Part shown: piece after piece, positions 8,407-17,413 of the stretch | Layout of the letters: every line of letters begins with the position of its first letter | Position numbering within the stretch: the first letter of the stretch is position 1 | Assembly: GCF_003286595.3 (NCBI RefSeq) | Contig: NZ_CP132985.1 | Span: 310,001 to 374,000 of the forward strand | Source: Aerococcus mictus | GTDB lineage: Bacteria; Bacillota; Bacilli; Lactobacillales; Aerococcaceae | DNA length: 64,000 bases | Reading direction: 5' to 3' | The notes under the pieces: model-generated | The model's input: only the letters and a program-made list of their open reading frames with translations | What the model was told of the DNA's origin: nothing | Databases searched by the model: none | Position numbers and translations under genes: made by a program

Positions 8407-8425
8407 ATTACAACATAGTTGTAAT
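8407..8425. promoter_or_regulatory. Inverted repeat, candidate operator upstream of arcB
   Basis: ATTACAAC-ATA-GTTGTAAT is a perfect 8-bp inverted repeat with a 3-base spacer, placed just after the -10 element. It does not match an ArgR, CtsR or catabolite-repression box, so the protein that binds it is unknown. Confidence 0.5.
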
Positions 8426-8428
8426 TAA

Positions 8429-8444
8429 AAAAGTTCGAACTTTT
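8429..8444. promoter_or_regulatory. Second palindrome, candidate operator in the arcB leader
   Basis: AAAAGTTCGAACTTTT is a perfect 16-base palindrome with a TTCGAA centre, 3 bases after the first inverted repeat. Confidence 0.45.
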
Positions 8445-8486
8445 GTAATAGCAATAATGACATTAATTTTTAGGAGGAAATATCTC

Positions 8487-9479
8487 ATGGCAAAAAACTT
8501 TCGTGGTAAAAGTTATCTAAAATTAATTGATTTCACCAGTCGTGATATTCGTCACTTATTAGATCTTTCAAAGAACTTTAAAGACATGAAGCGAGCTGGC
8601 GTTCCTCACAAATACCTAACAGGTAAAAATATTGTTCTCTTGTTTGAAAAAACATCTACACGGACTCGTTGTGCTTTTGAAGTTGCTGGTTATGACCTTG
8701 GTATGGGTGTGACTTTCTTAGATGCTAATAGTTCCCAAATGGGACATAAGGAATCCATCGCTGATACCGCTCGTGTGCTTGGTCGTATGTATGATGGGAT
8801 TGAATACCGTGGCTTTAGCCAAGACGTTGTTGAAGAATTAGCTGAATATGCAGGTGTTCCGGTATGGAACGGATTAACTGATGAATGGCATCCAACTCAA
8901 ATGTTAGCTGATATGTTAACTGTTGAAGAACATTACGGCCACTTAAAAGGGCTAAAATTTGTATATATGGGTGACGCTCGTAATAATATGGCAAATTCTT
9001 TAATGGTTGTCTGTGCTAAATTGGGGGTAAACTTTGTTGCTTGCTCTCCTAAAGAACTCGCTCCAGATCCTAAGTTAGTGGAAATGTGTGAAGAAATTGC
9101 TAAAGAAAACTTCTCAACTGTTACTGTGACTGACAACGTTGAAGAAGGAACTAAAGATGCTGATGTTCTCTACACTGACGTATGGGTTTCAATGGGTGAA
9201 CCAGACGAAGTTTGGGAAGAGAGAATTTCTTTACTAAAAGATTATCAAGTAAATAAAAAAGCCATGGAAAATGCAAAACCAACTGCTATTTTCTTACACT
9301 GCTTACCAGCCTTCCACGATGAAAAGACAACAGTCGGCCAAGAAATTGCTAAGAAATTTGGCTTAACTGAAATGGAAGTTAGCGACGAAGTCTTTGAATC
9401 TGAACAATCCTATGTCTTTGAACAAGCTGAAAATAGAATGCATACAATTAAAGCTATTGTTTATGCAACATTATCATAA
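8487..9479 (+). CDS. arcB: Ornithine carbamoyltransferase, catabolic type
   Basis: The 330-residue enzyme interconverts citrulline plus phosphate with ornithine plus carbamoyl phosphate in the cytosol. Motifs: carbamoyl-phosphate loop [10 protein letters not shown] (about 55-64), HPTQMLADM (about 134), ornithine loop [10 protein letters not shown] (about 232-241) and [10 protein letters not shown] (about 268-277), the last typical of OTC rather than putrescine or YgeW-type transferases. AGGAGG at 8472-8477 selects ATG 8487 over an upstream in-frame ATG at 8457. It heads a cluster that also holds carbamate kinase but no arginine deiminase, so citrulline rather than arginine may be the fuel. 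Confidence 0.93.
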   Translation: MAKNFRGKSYLKLIDFTSRDIRHLLDLSKNFKDMKRAGVPHKYLTGKNIVLLFEKTSTRTRCAFEVAGYDLGMGVTFLDANSSQMGHKESIADTARVLGRMYDGIEYRGFSQDVVEELAEYAGVPVWNGLTDEWHPTQMLADMLTVEEHYGHLKGLKFVYMGDARNNMANSLMVVCAKLGVNFVACSPKELAPDPKLVEMCEEIAKENFSTVTVTDNVEEGTKDADVLYTDVWVSMGEPDEVWEERISLLKDYQVNKKAMENAKPTAIFLHCLPAFHDEKTTVGQEIAKKFGLTEMEVSDEVFESEQSYVFEQAENRMHTIKAIVYATLS

Positions 9480-9612
9480 CTTAATAAGGTAATTGTTACG
9501 GATAACACTTAGTTGAATGGAAATAGTATCTTATATATTTCAAAGGATCAGATTGTCTACGGCTAAGATAATATTAGTCGGCTTCTTGCTCACTTAAATA
9601 ATCATTTGAAAG

Positions 9613-9648
9613 AGGCTAGTGATGTTTCCCACAACTCATCACTAGCCT
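9613..9648 (+). other. 12-bp perfect hairpin after arcB
   Basis: AGGCTAGTGATG (9613-9624) and CATCACTAGCCT (9637-9648) form a perfect stem with a 12-base loop. No T tract follows, so it is not a standard terminator; it may be an RNA-stability or protein-binding element. No gene is visible between 9480 and 9860. Confidence 0.55.
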
Positions 9649-9715
9649 AGTTGAAAAGATTAAAAAAAGAAATGAAGTCAAGGTAAGGTTTGAAACTAGT
9701 GTTATCTATTCAATT

Positions 9716-9785
9716 AATAGGCCGGAGGGGAAAGCTTTTAGCGACAGACATTTAACTAAAAAGCTTTTCTACTATCCGGCTTATT
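9716..9785 (+). terminator. Large structured terminator-like element between arcB and the symporter gene
   Basis: An outer stem of about 11 bp (AATAGGCCGGA 9716-9726 with TCCGGCTTATT 9775-9785, one G-U pair) encloses an inner stem (AAAGCTTTTAG 9731-9741 with CTAAAAAGCTTT 9756-9767), followed by TTATTTTATT. It could end arcB transcription or attenuate read-through into the symporter gene. It has no T-box signature. Confidence 0.55.
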
Positions 9786-9860
9786 TTATTAATTGCTATC
9801 TCTAGCTATTATTGATTAACAATTCCTTAATATAAAAACCAATATTTAGAGGTGGTTAAA

Positions 9861-11231
9861 ATGAATTTTATTGAAATGATTACTCAATTTACCAATTGGG
9901 TTTGGAACTGGCCTATATTAATTGTACTTATTACCGGAGGATTAATACTTGGTTACCAAACTCGCTTTATTCAAATTCGACACTTTGGTTATGCGATGAA
10001 GCAAACATTTGGGAAAATGTTTGACTCAGATGTAGGTGGTGAAGGTTCAGTAAGTCCCTTCCAAGCAGCATCGGCAGCCTTAGCATCTTCAATCGGAGCG
10101 GCTAACATTGTGGTTGCGCCGGCGATTATATTTACTGCTGGACCTGGTGCAATTGTTTGGATGTGGGTAGCAGGTATTATTGGTCAAGCCACTAAGTTTT
10201 CAGAAATTGTTCTGGGGATTAAATATCGGGAAGTTAATGAAGAAGGAGATTATGTCGGGGGTGCAGCCTATACCTTTAAAAATGGTATTAAAGGGAACCT
10301 TGGTAAAATCATGGGCTTTTTGGTTGCATTCTTCTTCATGTTAGAAATCTTACCTTCCATCACAGTTCAAACGATTTCTGCTACAGCACCGCTAGAACAA
10401 TTAGGACTTTCTCGTCCTATATCTGCTGCTGCGATAACTGTCTTAGTCGTTCTTGTTGTTTATGGTGGTATTCAACGGATCGGACAAATTACTGAGAAAC
10501 TAGTTCCCTTTATGGCTGGTTTATACGTGATTTGTGGTCTGGTTGTTATTTTTATGAATATTCAGAATTTGCCTGATGCTGTTTCAGCAATCTTTTCAAG
10601 TGCTTTTAATCCACAAGCTGCGATTACAGGTGGCGCATGGGGAGCCTTTTTAGAAATGTTTAAAGCGGGTGCTGCACGCGGTTCCTATTCTAATGAAGCT
10701 GGGATGGGTTCAGCTGCTTATGCGCATGCTACCGCCGTTACTGACCACCCCGTACGTCAGGGACTCTGGGGGATCTTTGAAGTCGTTTCTACTACCTTAA
10801 TGGTATGTACCATTTCTGTTTTAGTGGTGATGCTTTCAGGAAATTATAAGAATCCCGCTCTTAAAGATATTGCTGTCGAAAGAGCCTTTAACAATGCTTT
10901 CGGTAATATAGGGACAGTTATCATAGCTATTTCCTTATTTATGTTTGTTATTTCAACGGTTATCGTTATTGTCTTCTATGCAGAAAGATTAGGCGAATAT
11001 CTATTTGGACTCCACTTTGGTAAATTAATGCGTTTCTTAGCTTGCTTTATGGTCCTACTAGGTGGTTTTGTAACATTTGAAGGGGCTGGAGTATTCTTAG
11101 ATTTCACCCTAGGTTTAGTAGTCTTTGTAAATATGATAGGGATGATTATGCTAAGTGGTGAAGTCAGAGAATTGACAGATGACTTCTTTACAAACCCTAA
11201 ATATTTCCCTGGTGCCAAAAAAGATAAGTAA
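9861..11231 (+). CDS. AGCS-family amino acid:cation symporter (divergent)
   Basis: This 456-residue membrane protein with about ten to eleven hydrophobic segments matches the alanine/glycine:cation symporter family, which imports small amino acids with Na+. Seen: WPILIVLITGGLILG, a fusion-loop region PFQAASAALASSIGAANI where the usual motif reads LA-x-x-VGTGNI, GPGAIVWMWVAGIIGQATKF, and ARGSYSNEAGMGSAAYAHA. The GAANI variant at the substrate loop suggests a different specificity. AGAGGTGG precedes ATG 9861; GTG 9852 is embedded in that site. Placed between arcB and the Clp/LOR genes, it may carry citrulline, ornithine or a related amino acid, which is inference. Confidence 0.85.
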   Translation: MNFIEMITQFTNWVWNWPILIVLITGGLILGYQTRFIQIRHFGYAMKQTFGKMFDSDVGGEGSVSPFQAASAALASSIGAANIVVAPAIIFTAGPGAIVWMWVAGIIGQATKFSEIVLGIKYREVNEEGDYVGGAAYTFKNGIKGNLGKIMGFLVAFFFMLEILPSITVQTISATAPLEQLGLSRPISAAAITVLVVLVVYGGIQRIGQITEKLVPFMAGLYVICGLVVIFMNIQNLPDAVSAIFSSAFNPQAAITGGAWGAFLEMFKAGAARGSYSNEAGMGSAAYAHATAVTDHPVRQGLWGIFEVVSTTLMVCTISVLVVMLSGNYKNPALKDIAVERAFNNAFGNIGTVIIAISLFMFVISTVIVIVFYAERLGEYLFGLHFGKLMRFLACFMVLLGGFVTFEGAGVFLDFTLGLVVFVNMIGMIMLSGEVRELTDDFFTNPKYFPGAKKDK

Positions 11232-11447
11232 TGTGTATCGATAAATTTAGTTAAGAAACTATACTTTCTCTTAGTTTGGATAAAGTAAAAAAGAATAAGA
11301 AATATTGCCTTTTGTATATAAATAGCCTTAATAAAAACGAACTAGGAGAAAGCTAAATGAAATCGCTTAATAAAAATATATTTTTATAGTAAATTATAAA
11401 TAAACGAATAATTTAGCTTAGTAAGAAATGTAGAAAGGAGGGAGGAA

Positions 11448-14006
11448 ATGAACACAGAAAAGTATTCTCAGGAAGCCATGCAGGTGCTGAAAGAGGCCCA
11501 AAACTTAGCCATAAATAAAAAACATAGCGAAGTCACTGAACTCCATTTGCTCAAGGCGATTTTAGACCAAGATGAAAACTCGGTGATTAAATTATTGACC
11601 GACCAAGGAATCATTCTGGGGCCACTCAAAGAACAAGTGGATACCGCAGTGGATAAATTACGGAGCCCAAAAGGGGTTAAAAATCTTTACATTAGCCGGA
11701 ATTACCAGCGTTTGCTTTTGATTAGCGAGCAAGTGTCGCGTGCCCAGTTTGAAAGCCGGGTGTCCTTAGACCATCTTTTCTTAGCCCTAATGAAAGACGA
11801 AGATTTTGCTAGTGCCAAATTATTAGCCCTCTTTGAGATCACTGCCGACTTCTATGAACAAGCCATGGCTAAAAGAGAGACTGATAAGTTTCAAGAAGGT
11901 ATTTCTAAGGCAGACTTGAAACAATTACTCAAGTATGGACGTAATCTTACCCAAGAAGCTATTGAAGGCCGCCTTGACCCCATTATTGGACGTGACCAGG
12001 AAACGCGTAGCGTGATTCGAATCCTATCTCGGCGGATAAAAAACAACCCTGTTTTGATTGGGGAGGCGGGCGTAGGGAAGACTGCTATTGTTGAGGGCTT
12101 AGCTCAACGGATTGTTCAAGGCCGAGTGCCGGATAAGTTAAAGAATCGAATTATTTTTGCCTTAAATATTACCTCCCTAATTTCAGGAGCTAAATATCGG
12201 GGGGACTTTGAGGAACGCTTGGAAGAAGTCCTTGGTATCATCAAGGATTCTAAGGGACGCATCATTCTCTTTATTGATGAACTCCATAATATTGTTGGCG
12301 CTGGAAATAGTTCAGGGTCCATGGATACCTCAAACATCCTTAAACCTATGTTAGCGCGAGGAGAGATTTTGACTATTGGTGCGACAACGACCGATGAGTA
12401 TAAACTCTACATCGAAAAAGACCTGGCGCTAGACCGACGTTTTCAAAAGGTGCTCATTGAAGAGCCTTCAGAAGCGGCGACCTTGTCCATTCTGCGAGGA
12501 ATCCAGTCTAAGTATGAATCTTTCCACCAAGTCAATATTAAAGACCCTGCCTTAGTGGAAGCTGTTCGTTTGTCTAAACGTTACCTACCCAACCGCAAGT
12601 TACCTGATGTCGCTGTCGATATTCTGGATGAAGCTTCGGCCATGGTGAGAATGTATACGGACGAATTGCCTGAAAAGATTCAAGATCTTGAGGCTGAGCT
12701 CAATAAAATGGAAACTGAAGCGGCCCGCTTAAAAAATGAAAGTGATCAGGTCAGCCAATACCGTTTCAAAGAATTAATGGAACAGGTAGCTGAGCAAGAA
12801 AAGCTACTCGACCAAGAATTAGCGAATTACCATAAAGAAAAAGACCGCATCCAAGAAATCACTCGCTTGAAGGGTGAGTTAGAAACCCTGAACCAACAAA
12901 AAATGGAAGCCCAATATGAGCGGGATTTAGATAAAATGAGTGCTTATTTAGCTGAAGAGAAAAGTACCAAGGCCGATTTAGAAGAACTTGAACAAAGTAC
13001 TCCCTACTATAATGTATCGGCAGATGTTGGAATCAATGAAATTCGCGAAGTTGTTGCCCAGTTAGCCCATATGCCTAAAGCAGAAATGGAATCAGATCCT
13101 GCTGCTCAAATTGCTAAAATTGAAAGTGACCTGCGGGAAAATTTTGTTGGTGCAGATGATTTAATCGACAAAATCATTAGTCTGGTTACCCAGAGTCGGT
13201 CGGGTTTATTTAATCAAGCCAAGCCCTTGCTTTCTTTGATACTAGCAGGGGAGTCGGGGACTGGCAAAACCTATCTGGCAAGGTTAATTGCTCAGGCGCT
13301 ATTTGGAGGTGAAGAACATCTTATCGCTTTAGACATGAGTGAATTTAGAGATGCCTCTTCCAATACCAAATTGATTGGATCACCACCAGGTTATATTGGT
13401 TATGAATCGAATAACCATTTAACTGAACAAATTCGAACCCGCCCCTATTCAGTTGTTTTGTTAGAAAATATTGACTATGCCCATCCGGATATCTTTGCTT
13501 TGATCAAGCAAATAGTTGCTAGTGGTCAAATTCGTGATAATAAAAGTCGGGATGTTGATTTCTCTAACACAGTGATTATCGCTACCCTGACTTTAGATGG
13601 GAAGGCGGATTATCAAAAACAAGTAAGCAAGCGGGTGAATGGACAATCGCTAAGTGATTTTGATGCTGTTTACTACTTACAGCTATTTGATAAACGTGAG
13701 ATGGAAGCTCTTATTCAATTAGAGTTGGATCGCTTAGCCAAACTCCTAAAAGATAATCAGATTAAACTCAGCTATCAAGATGAATTAGTCAGGAGCTTGG
13801 CGAATTATTTGGTGTATGACTTAGATCGTCATAGTGCCAATGATCTCTCCCAATTGATGGAGAGTGAAATCACTACGCCAATTGCCCAACTACGTCTTAA
13901 TGATCAACTACCAGCATTTACCAACATAGAACTTAGTCAGGCAAAGGGTGGTGATCGGCTAGTTCACATTGACTACCAGAAGGAGAATGGCAAGCAAGAT
14001 AATTAA
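11448..14006 (+). CDS. ClpB/ClpC-like Hsp100 ATPase with degenerate second ATPase domain
   Basis: The 852-residue protein has two Clp_N repeats (about 1-145), AAA+ domain 1 with GEAGVGKT (about 205), pore loop [10 protein letters not shown] and Walker B ILFIDELH (about 273), a long coiled-coil middle domain (about 410-530) and AAA+ domain 2 with GESGTGKT (about 600) and pore loop GYIGYES. In domain 2 Walker B reads VVLLENI instead of LLDEI, the sensor-1 asparagine segment is altered (ATLTLDG) and GARPL sensor 2 is missing, so ATP hydrolysis there is doubtful. No IGF/LGF loop for ClpP is seen. It resembles a disaggregase or remodeler, dedicated to this cluster by position. AAAGGAGGG precedes the ATG; no CtsR box was found. 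Confidence 0.85.
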   Translation: MNTEKYSQEAMQVLKEAQNLAINKKHSEVTELHLLKAILDQDENSVIKLLTDQGIILGPLKEQVDTAVDKLRSPKGVKNLYISRNYQRLLLISEQVSRAQFESRVSLDHLFLALMKDEDFASAKLLALFEITADFYEQAMAKRETDKFQEGISKADLKQLLKYGRNLTQEAIEGRLDPIIGRDQETRSVIRILSRRIKNNPVLIGEAGVGKTAIVEGLAQRIVQGRVPDKLKNRIIFALNITSLISGAKYRGDFEERLEEVLGIIKDSKGRIILFIDELHNIVGAGNSSGSMDTSNILKPMLARGEILTIGATTTDEYKLYIEKDLALDRRFQKVLIEEPSEAATLSILRGIQSKYESFHQVNIKDPALVEAVRLSKRYLPNRKLPDVAVDILDEASAMVRMYTDELPEKIQDLEAELNKMETEAARLKNESDQVSQYRFKELMEQVAEQEKLLDQELANYHKEKDRIQEITRLKGELETLNQQKMEAQYERDLDKMSAYLAEEKSTKADLEELEQSTPYYNVSADVGINEIREVVAQLAHMPKAEMESDPAAQIAKIESDLRENFVGADDLIDKIISLVTQSRSGLFNQAKPLLSLILAGESGTGKTYLARLIAQALFGGEEHLIALDMSEFRDASSNTKLIGSPPGYIGYESNNHLTEQIRTRPYSVVLLENIDYAHPDIFALIKQIVASGQIRDNKSRDVDFSNTVIIATLTLDGKADYQKQVSKRVNGQSLSDFDAVYYLQLFDKREMEALIQLELDRLAKLLKDNQIKLSYQDELVRSLANYLVYDLDRHSANDLSQLMESEITTPIAQLRLNDQLPAFTNIELSQAKGGDRLVHIDYQKENGKQDN

Positions 14007-14047
14007 AGAAAAAAGATATCGTTAAAATTAACAAGGAGGAAGAGATA

Positions 14048-15229
14048 ATGGCTTATAAGATACCAGAATTTAAATTTCCTGATTTCCAAGAAGCAAAATA
14101 TCAAGAAATGCCAAGTGTGACTTACAAGGAAGCTGAAAGTGATGGCATTTTACCTGATAGCTTTTATTTAACCACCCATTTACCTACCTTTTATAAGTTA
14201 GGGGAAGAATGGATTTTACCTAAATATAACTCATTAAACTGTGTGGCAGTGGTTGAAGATGATGATATTGTTATTCGGGAGATGCGTGATGTCAAAGCCG
14301 GTGACAAAATTATTTCTGGGTCGACCACTGATGGGTCACAAGGCATCTTAGTTTATAAAGAAGGTTTTCCAGAAGACATTTATTCCCAACGTAGTGTTTC
14401 AGTAGAAACCTCATTCTCACAAGACTACGACAAGCTTTTTGACATTATGGAACATGAGAAGAATAATGGCGGTCATATTTCCTGGGTATTGGGGCCAGCA
14501 GTTGTTTTCGACCACGACACTCGGAATGCCTTAGTTCACCTAGCTGAAAATGGCTATATCCATAGTCTCTTAGGTGGGAACGCCATGACCACCCATGACC
14601 TGGAAGGTGGTTTCTTAAATACTGCTCTCGGGCAAAATATTTATACCCAAGAAAATGCACCAATGGGACACTACAACCACTTGGATCTTTTAAATGAAGT
14701 TCGGACAGCAGGATCGATTAAAAACTTTAATGACGCTGGTAACGTTAAGGACGGTATTATTAAAGCCTTAACCGAGATGGATATTCCAATTGTGCTATCT
14801 GGTTCCATTCGTGATGATGGTCCGCTACCAGAAGTGATGGGCTCAACCAGCCAGGCTCTGACTGAAACTAAGAAAATTTTAAATGAAGCAACTCTGATTA
14901 TTTGTATTGCGACCATGTTGCACTCGAATTCAGTAGCCTCCTTGGCCTCAAGCTATAAAGTGGGCGAGGATGGCAAGGTTCGTCCCGTTTATTTCTATAC
15001 CATTGATATCACAGAAAACGTGGTGAACAAGGTTGGGGCTGCCAGAGAATACATGGCTTACCACCCAATGGTGACTAACGTTCAAGACTTCTGTGTCGCT
15101 TGTGAAAAAGCTTTAGTAACACCTGCCCAAGGAGAAATGGCTAAGGCTGTTGAAGACGAGGAGTACGAAACTGTTGAAGTAGAAAACAATGAAGACGCAG
15201 CGAAGGGAGAGTTGGGAAATGACATTTAA
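14048..15229 (+). CDS. LOR/SDH-family protein (TIGR00300, ornithine-cyclodeaminase type), copy 1
   Basis: The 393-residue product matches the conserved region shared by archaeal ornithine cyclodeaminases and the C-terminal half of cyanobacterial AgrE/ArgZ: LLGGNAMTTHDLEGG (about 175-189), HYNHLDLLNEVRTAGS (about 208) and VLSGSIRDDGPLPEV (about 252). In characterised relatives this domain binds NAD and turns ornithine into proline plus ammonia. The N-terminal arginine dihydrolase domain of AgrE is absent. An acidic C-terminal tail (about 370-393) is seen. It overlaps copy 2 by 11 bases, implying coupled translation and possibly a heteromer. Family firm, activity inferred. Confidence 0.78.
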   Translation: MAYKIPEFKFPDFQEAKYQEMPSVTYKEAESDGILPDSFYLTTHLPTFYKLGEEWILPKYNSLNCVAVVEDDDIVIREMRDVKAGDKIISGSTTDGSQGILVYKEGFPEDIYSQRSVSVETSFSQDYDKLFDIMEHEKNNGGHISWVLGPAVVFDHDTRNALVHLAENGYIHSLLGGNAMTTHDLEGGFLNTALGQNIYTQENAPMGHYNHLDLLNEVRTAGSIKNFNDAGNVKDGIIKALTEMDIPIVLSGSIRDDGPLPEVMGSTSQALTETKKILNEATLIICIATMLHSNSVASLASSYKVGEDGKVRPVYFYTIDITENVVNKVGAAREYMAYHPMVTNVQDFCVACEKALVTPAQGEMAKAVEDEEYETVEVENNEDAAKGELGNDI

Positions 15230-16310
15230 GATTGCTGAATTTCATCATCCAGATTTTGACCAAGAATTTTTGAAAAACGCACCCAATGCTAAGTTAGTTG
15301 AAGTAGTAGAAGATGGTCTTAGTCCTAGAAACTACCATGCCTTATCCATTTATCCAGAATATTTTAAAATCAATGATAAATGGGTATTGGCTGAACAATC
15401 CCGGATGGACACCGTCGCAGTGGCCCATGATGAACCTGGTAAGGAATATATCGATGTAATCGAGTTTAGAAACCTTAAGAAGGGTGATAAAGTCGTTGTC
15501 GGACGGACAGAAGATGCTTCCGAAGGGATCTATGTTTGGACTGAAGGTTTCCAAGAAGCAGCTGTTGATGCGGATACTTTTGCCTTCCGTGAAGGGCGTT
15601 CTCGTGAGACCGCCTTCTCTATGGATTATGACAATCTCTATGAACTCTTAGAGCATGAGCGGGAAGCTGAACATGGTTATGTGACCTTAATTTTAGGGAC
15701 TGCTACAGTTTTAGACCGTGATTCCCGCGATGCTTTAGCCAAGATTATTAATGAAGGCTATGTCAATGCAATTTTCTGTGGGACAGAAACAGCTGCCTTT
15801 GACTTAGAGCAAGGCTTGTATGATACCACTTGGGGTCAAGAAACCTTTACCCAAGAACAAAATACCTACCACAATATGTATGCCACCATCAACCGCGCTC
15901 GCCGCTATGGGTCAACTAAGAAATTAGTTGAATCTGGTGAAGTTAAAGATGGCTTCATGAAGGCAGCTATTGAACAAGATGTCCCAGTTGTTTTAGCTGG
16001 AACCATCCGTGACCGCTTCGGTTTACCTGAAAGTATCGATAATGTCTATGATGCCCAAAATGAAATGCGTTCCCACATGCGTAAAACCTCAACCATGATT
16101 GCTATGTCAGCGATTCTCTTCACCATTGCAACTGGGAATATGACGCCTTCCTACAACCGTTTTGGTGATACAGTCAGACCGGTATTCTTATATACCGTTG
16201 ATGTCCAAGAATTTGCGGTAGATAAATTGGCTGACCGTGGCTCCCTAACTGCAGTTTCTATTGTCACCAACGTTCAAGACTTCTTACGGAATATTGGTAG
16301 TGCCCTTTAA
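15219..16310 (+). CDS. LOR/SDH-family protein, copy 2 (diverged paralog)
   Basis: This 363-residue paralog aligns along its length with the preceding gene but differs at the family signatures: CGTETAAFDLEQG replaces GGNAMTTHDLEGG, TYHNMYATINRARRYGS replaces HYNHLDLLNEVRTAGS, and GTIRDRFGLPES replaces GSIRDDGPLPEV. Loss of the conserved N-A-x-T-H-D and D-D-G residues suggests altered catalysis or a structural partner role. The start at 15219 follows AAGGGAG and lies inside the end of copy 1; an upstream in-frame start at 15189 lacks a ribosome site. Carbamate kinase follows 120 bases later. Confidence 0.72.
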   Translation: MTFKIAEFHHPDFDQEFLKNAPNAKLVEVVEDGLSPRNYHALSIYPEYFKINDKWVLAEQSRMDTVAVAHDEPGKEYIDVIEFRNLKKGDKVVVGRTEDASEGIYVWTEGFQEAAVDADTFAFREGRSRETAFSMDYDNLYELLEHEREAEHGYVTLILGTATVLDRDSRDALAKIINEGYVNAIFCGTETAAFDLEQGLYDTTWGQETFTQEQNTYHNMYATINRARRYGSTKKLVESGEVKDGFMKAAIEQDVPVVLAGTIRDRFGLPESIDNVYDAQNEMRSHMRKTSTMIAMSAILFTIATGNMTPSYNRFGDTVRPVFLYTVDVQEFAVDKLADRGSLTAVSIVTNVQDFLRNIGSAL

Positions 16311-16430
16311 GTCGTAAAGGAAGCTACTGACTTGGAAGCTTAGCGCTTTGTAACGTAAGCATTAATACATCTGAAATTTTTTGAAAAAGGGACTGAAACG
16401 GAAGAGTCTTAATAAGAATGGAGGAAAAAT

Positions 16431-17357
16431 ATGAGTAAGATAGTATTAGCTTTGGGTGGTAATGCCCTAGGAAGTACTCCGAATGAACAAAAAGAAGCAG
16501 TAAAAACAACTGCCCAATCCATTGTGGATTTAATTGAAGCGGGCAATGAAATTATCGTTTCCCATGGAAATGGACCGCAAGTTGGTATGATTAACCTTGC
16601 TATGGACGTTTCTGCAAAAAGTGATGCTGGCACACCTGAAATGCCATTCCCTGAATGTGGAGCTATGAGTCAAGGTTATATTGGCTTCCATTTGCAAAAT
16701 GCCATTGAAAATGAGTTGAATAAACGTGGTGTTGACAAAGCCGTTGCATCAGTGATTACTCAAGTTGTGGTAGATAAGGATGATCCAGCCTTTGATAATC
16801 CAACAAAACCGATTGGCGCTTTCTATAGTGAAGAGGAAGCTCAAGCCCTAAGTGACAAAGGATTTGCAGTGAAAGAAGATGCAGGTCGGGGTTACCGTCG
16901 GGTGGTGGCTTCACCTAAGCCTATCGATATTGTTGAAAAGGCCTTTATCCAAGATGCTTTTGACCAAGGTAATATCATTGTTGCTGCCGGTGGTGGTGGC
17001 ATACCAGTAGTTGAAGCAGAAGACGGTTATGACGGAGTTCCAGCTGTCATTGATAAAGATTTTTCAAGCGCTAAATTAGCTGAACTCGTTGAAGCTGATT
17101 TGTTGATTATTTTAACCGCGGTAGAAAAAGTGGCAATCAACTTTGGTAAAGAAAATGAAGAATGGCTGGATGAATTGACTGTCGACCAAGCCAAAGAGTA
17201 TACCGATGCCGGAGAGTTTGCTGAAGGATCAATGAAGCCAAAAATTGAGGCTGCCCTAGGCTTTGTGGAATCAAAACCAGGTAATCAAGCCATTATCACT
17301 TCCTTAGAAAAAGCTGAAGAAGGTATTAAAGGTCAAAATGGTACCTTAATTAAATAA
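16431..17357 (+). CDS. arcC: Carbamate kinase
   Basis: ArcC transfers phosphate from carbamoyl phosphate to ADP, giving ATP, CO2 and ammonia, the energy-yielding step of citrulline or arginine fermentation. The 308-residue sequence shows VLALGGNALG (5-14), IIVSHGNGPQVGMI (about 44-57), DAGRGYRRVVASPKP, VAAGGGGIPV and KDFSSAKLAELVEADLLIILTAVEKVAINFG, all standard for the family, at standard length. It is the last gene of the arcB-AGCS-clp-LOR-LOR-arcC cluster and is closed by a strong terminator. GGAGG lies 6 bases before ATG 16431. Confidence 0.95.
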   Translation: MSKIVLALGGNALGSTPNEQKEAVKTTAQSIVDLIEAGNEIIVSHGNGPQVGMINLAMDVSAKSDAGTPEMPFPECGAMSQGYIGFHLQNAIENELNKRGVDKAVASVITQVVVDKDDPAFDNPTKPIGAFYSEEEAQALSDKGFAVKEDAGRGYRRVVASPKPIDIVEKAFIQDAFDQGNIIVAAGGGGIPVVEAEDGYDGVPAVIDKDFSSAKLAELVEADLLIILTAVEKVAINFGKENEEWLDELTVDQAKEYTDAGEFAEGSMKPKIEAALGFVESKPGNQAIITSLEKAEEGIKGQNGTLIK

Positions 17358-17368
17358 AAACAATAACT

Positions 17369-17405
17369 AAGCCCTCCTAGCTCTTTTGTTGAGCCAGGAG
17401 GGCTT
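17369..17405 (+). terminator. Intrinsic terminator after arcC
   Basis: AAGCCCTCCTAGCTC (17369-17383) and GAGCCAGGAGGGCTT (17391-17405) form a stem followed by a T tract. Confidence 0.92.
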
Positions 17406-17413
17406 TTTGTTTT

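Noticed and set aside
9480-9860. T-box or other amino-acid riboswitch before the symporter gene
   Set aside because: No T-box core (AGGGTGGNACCGCG) or known aptamer signature was seen, only hairpins.
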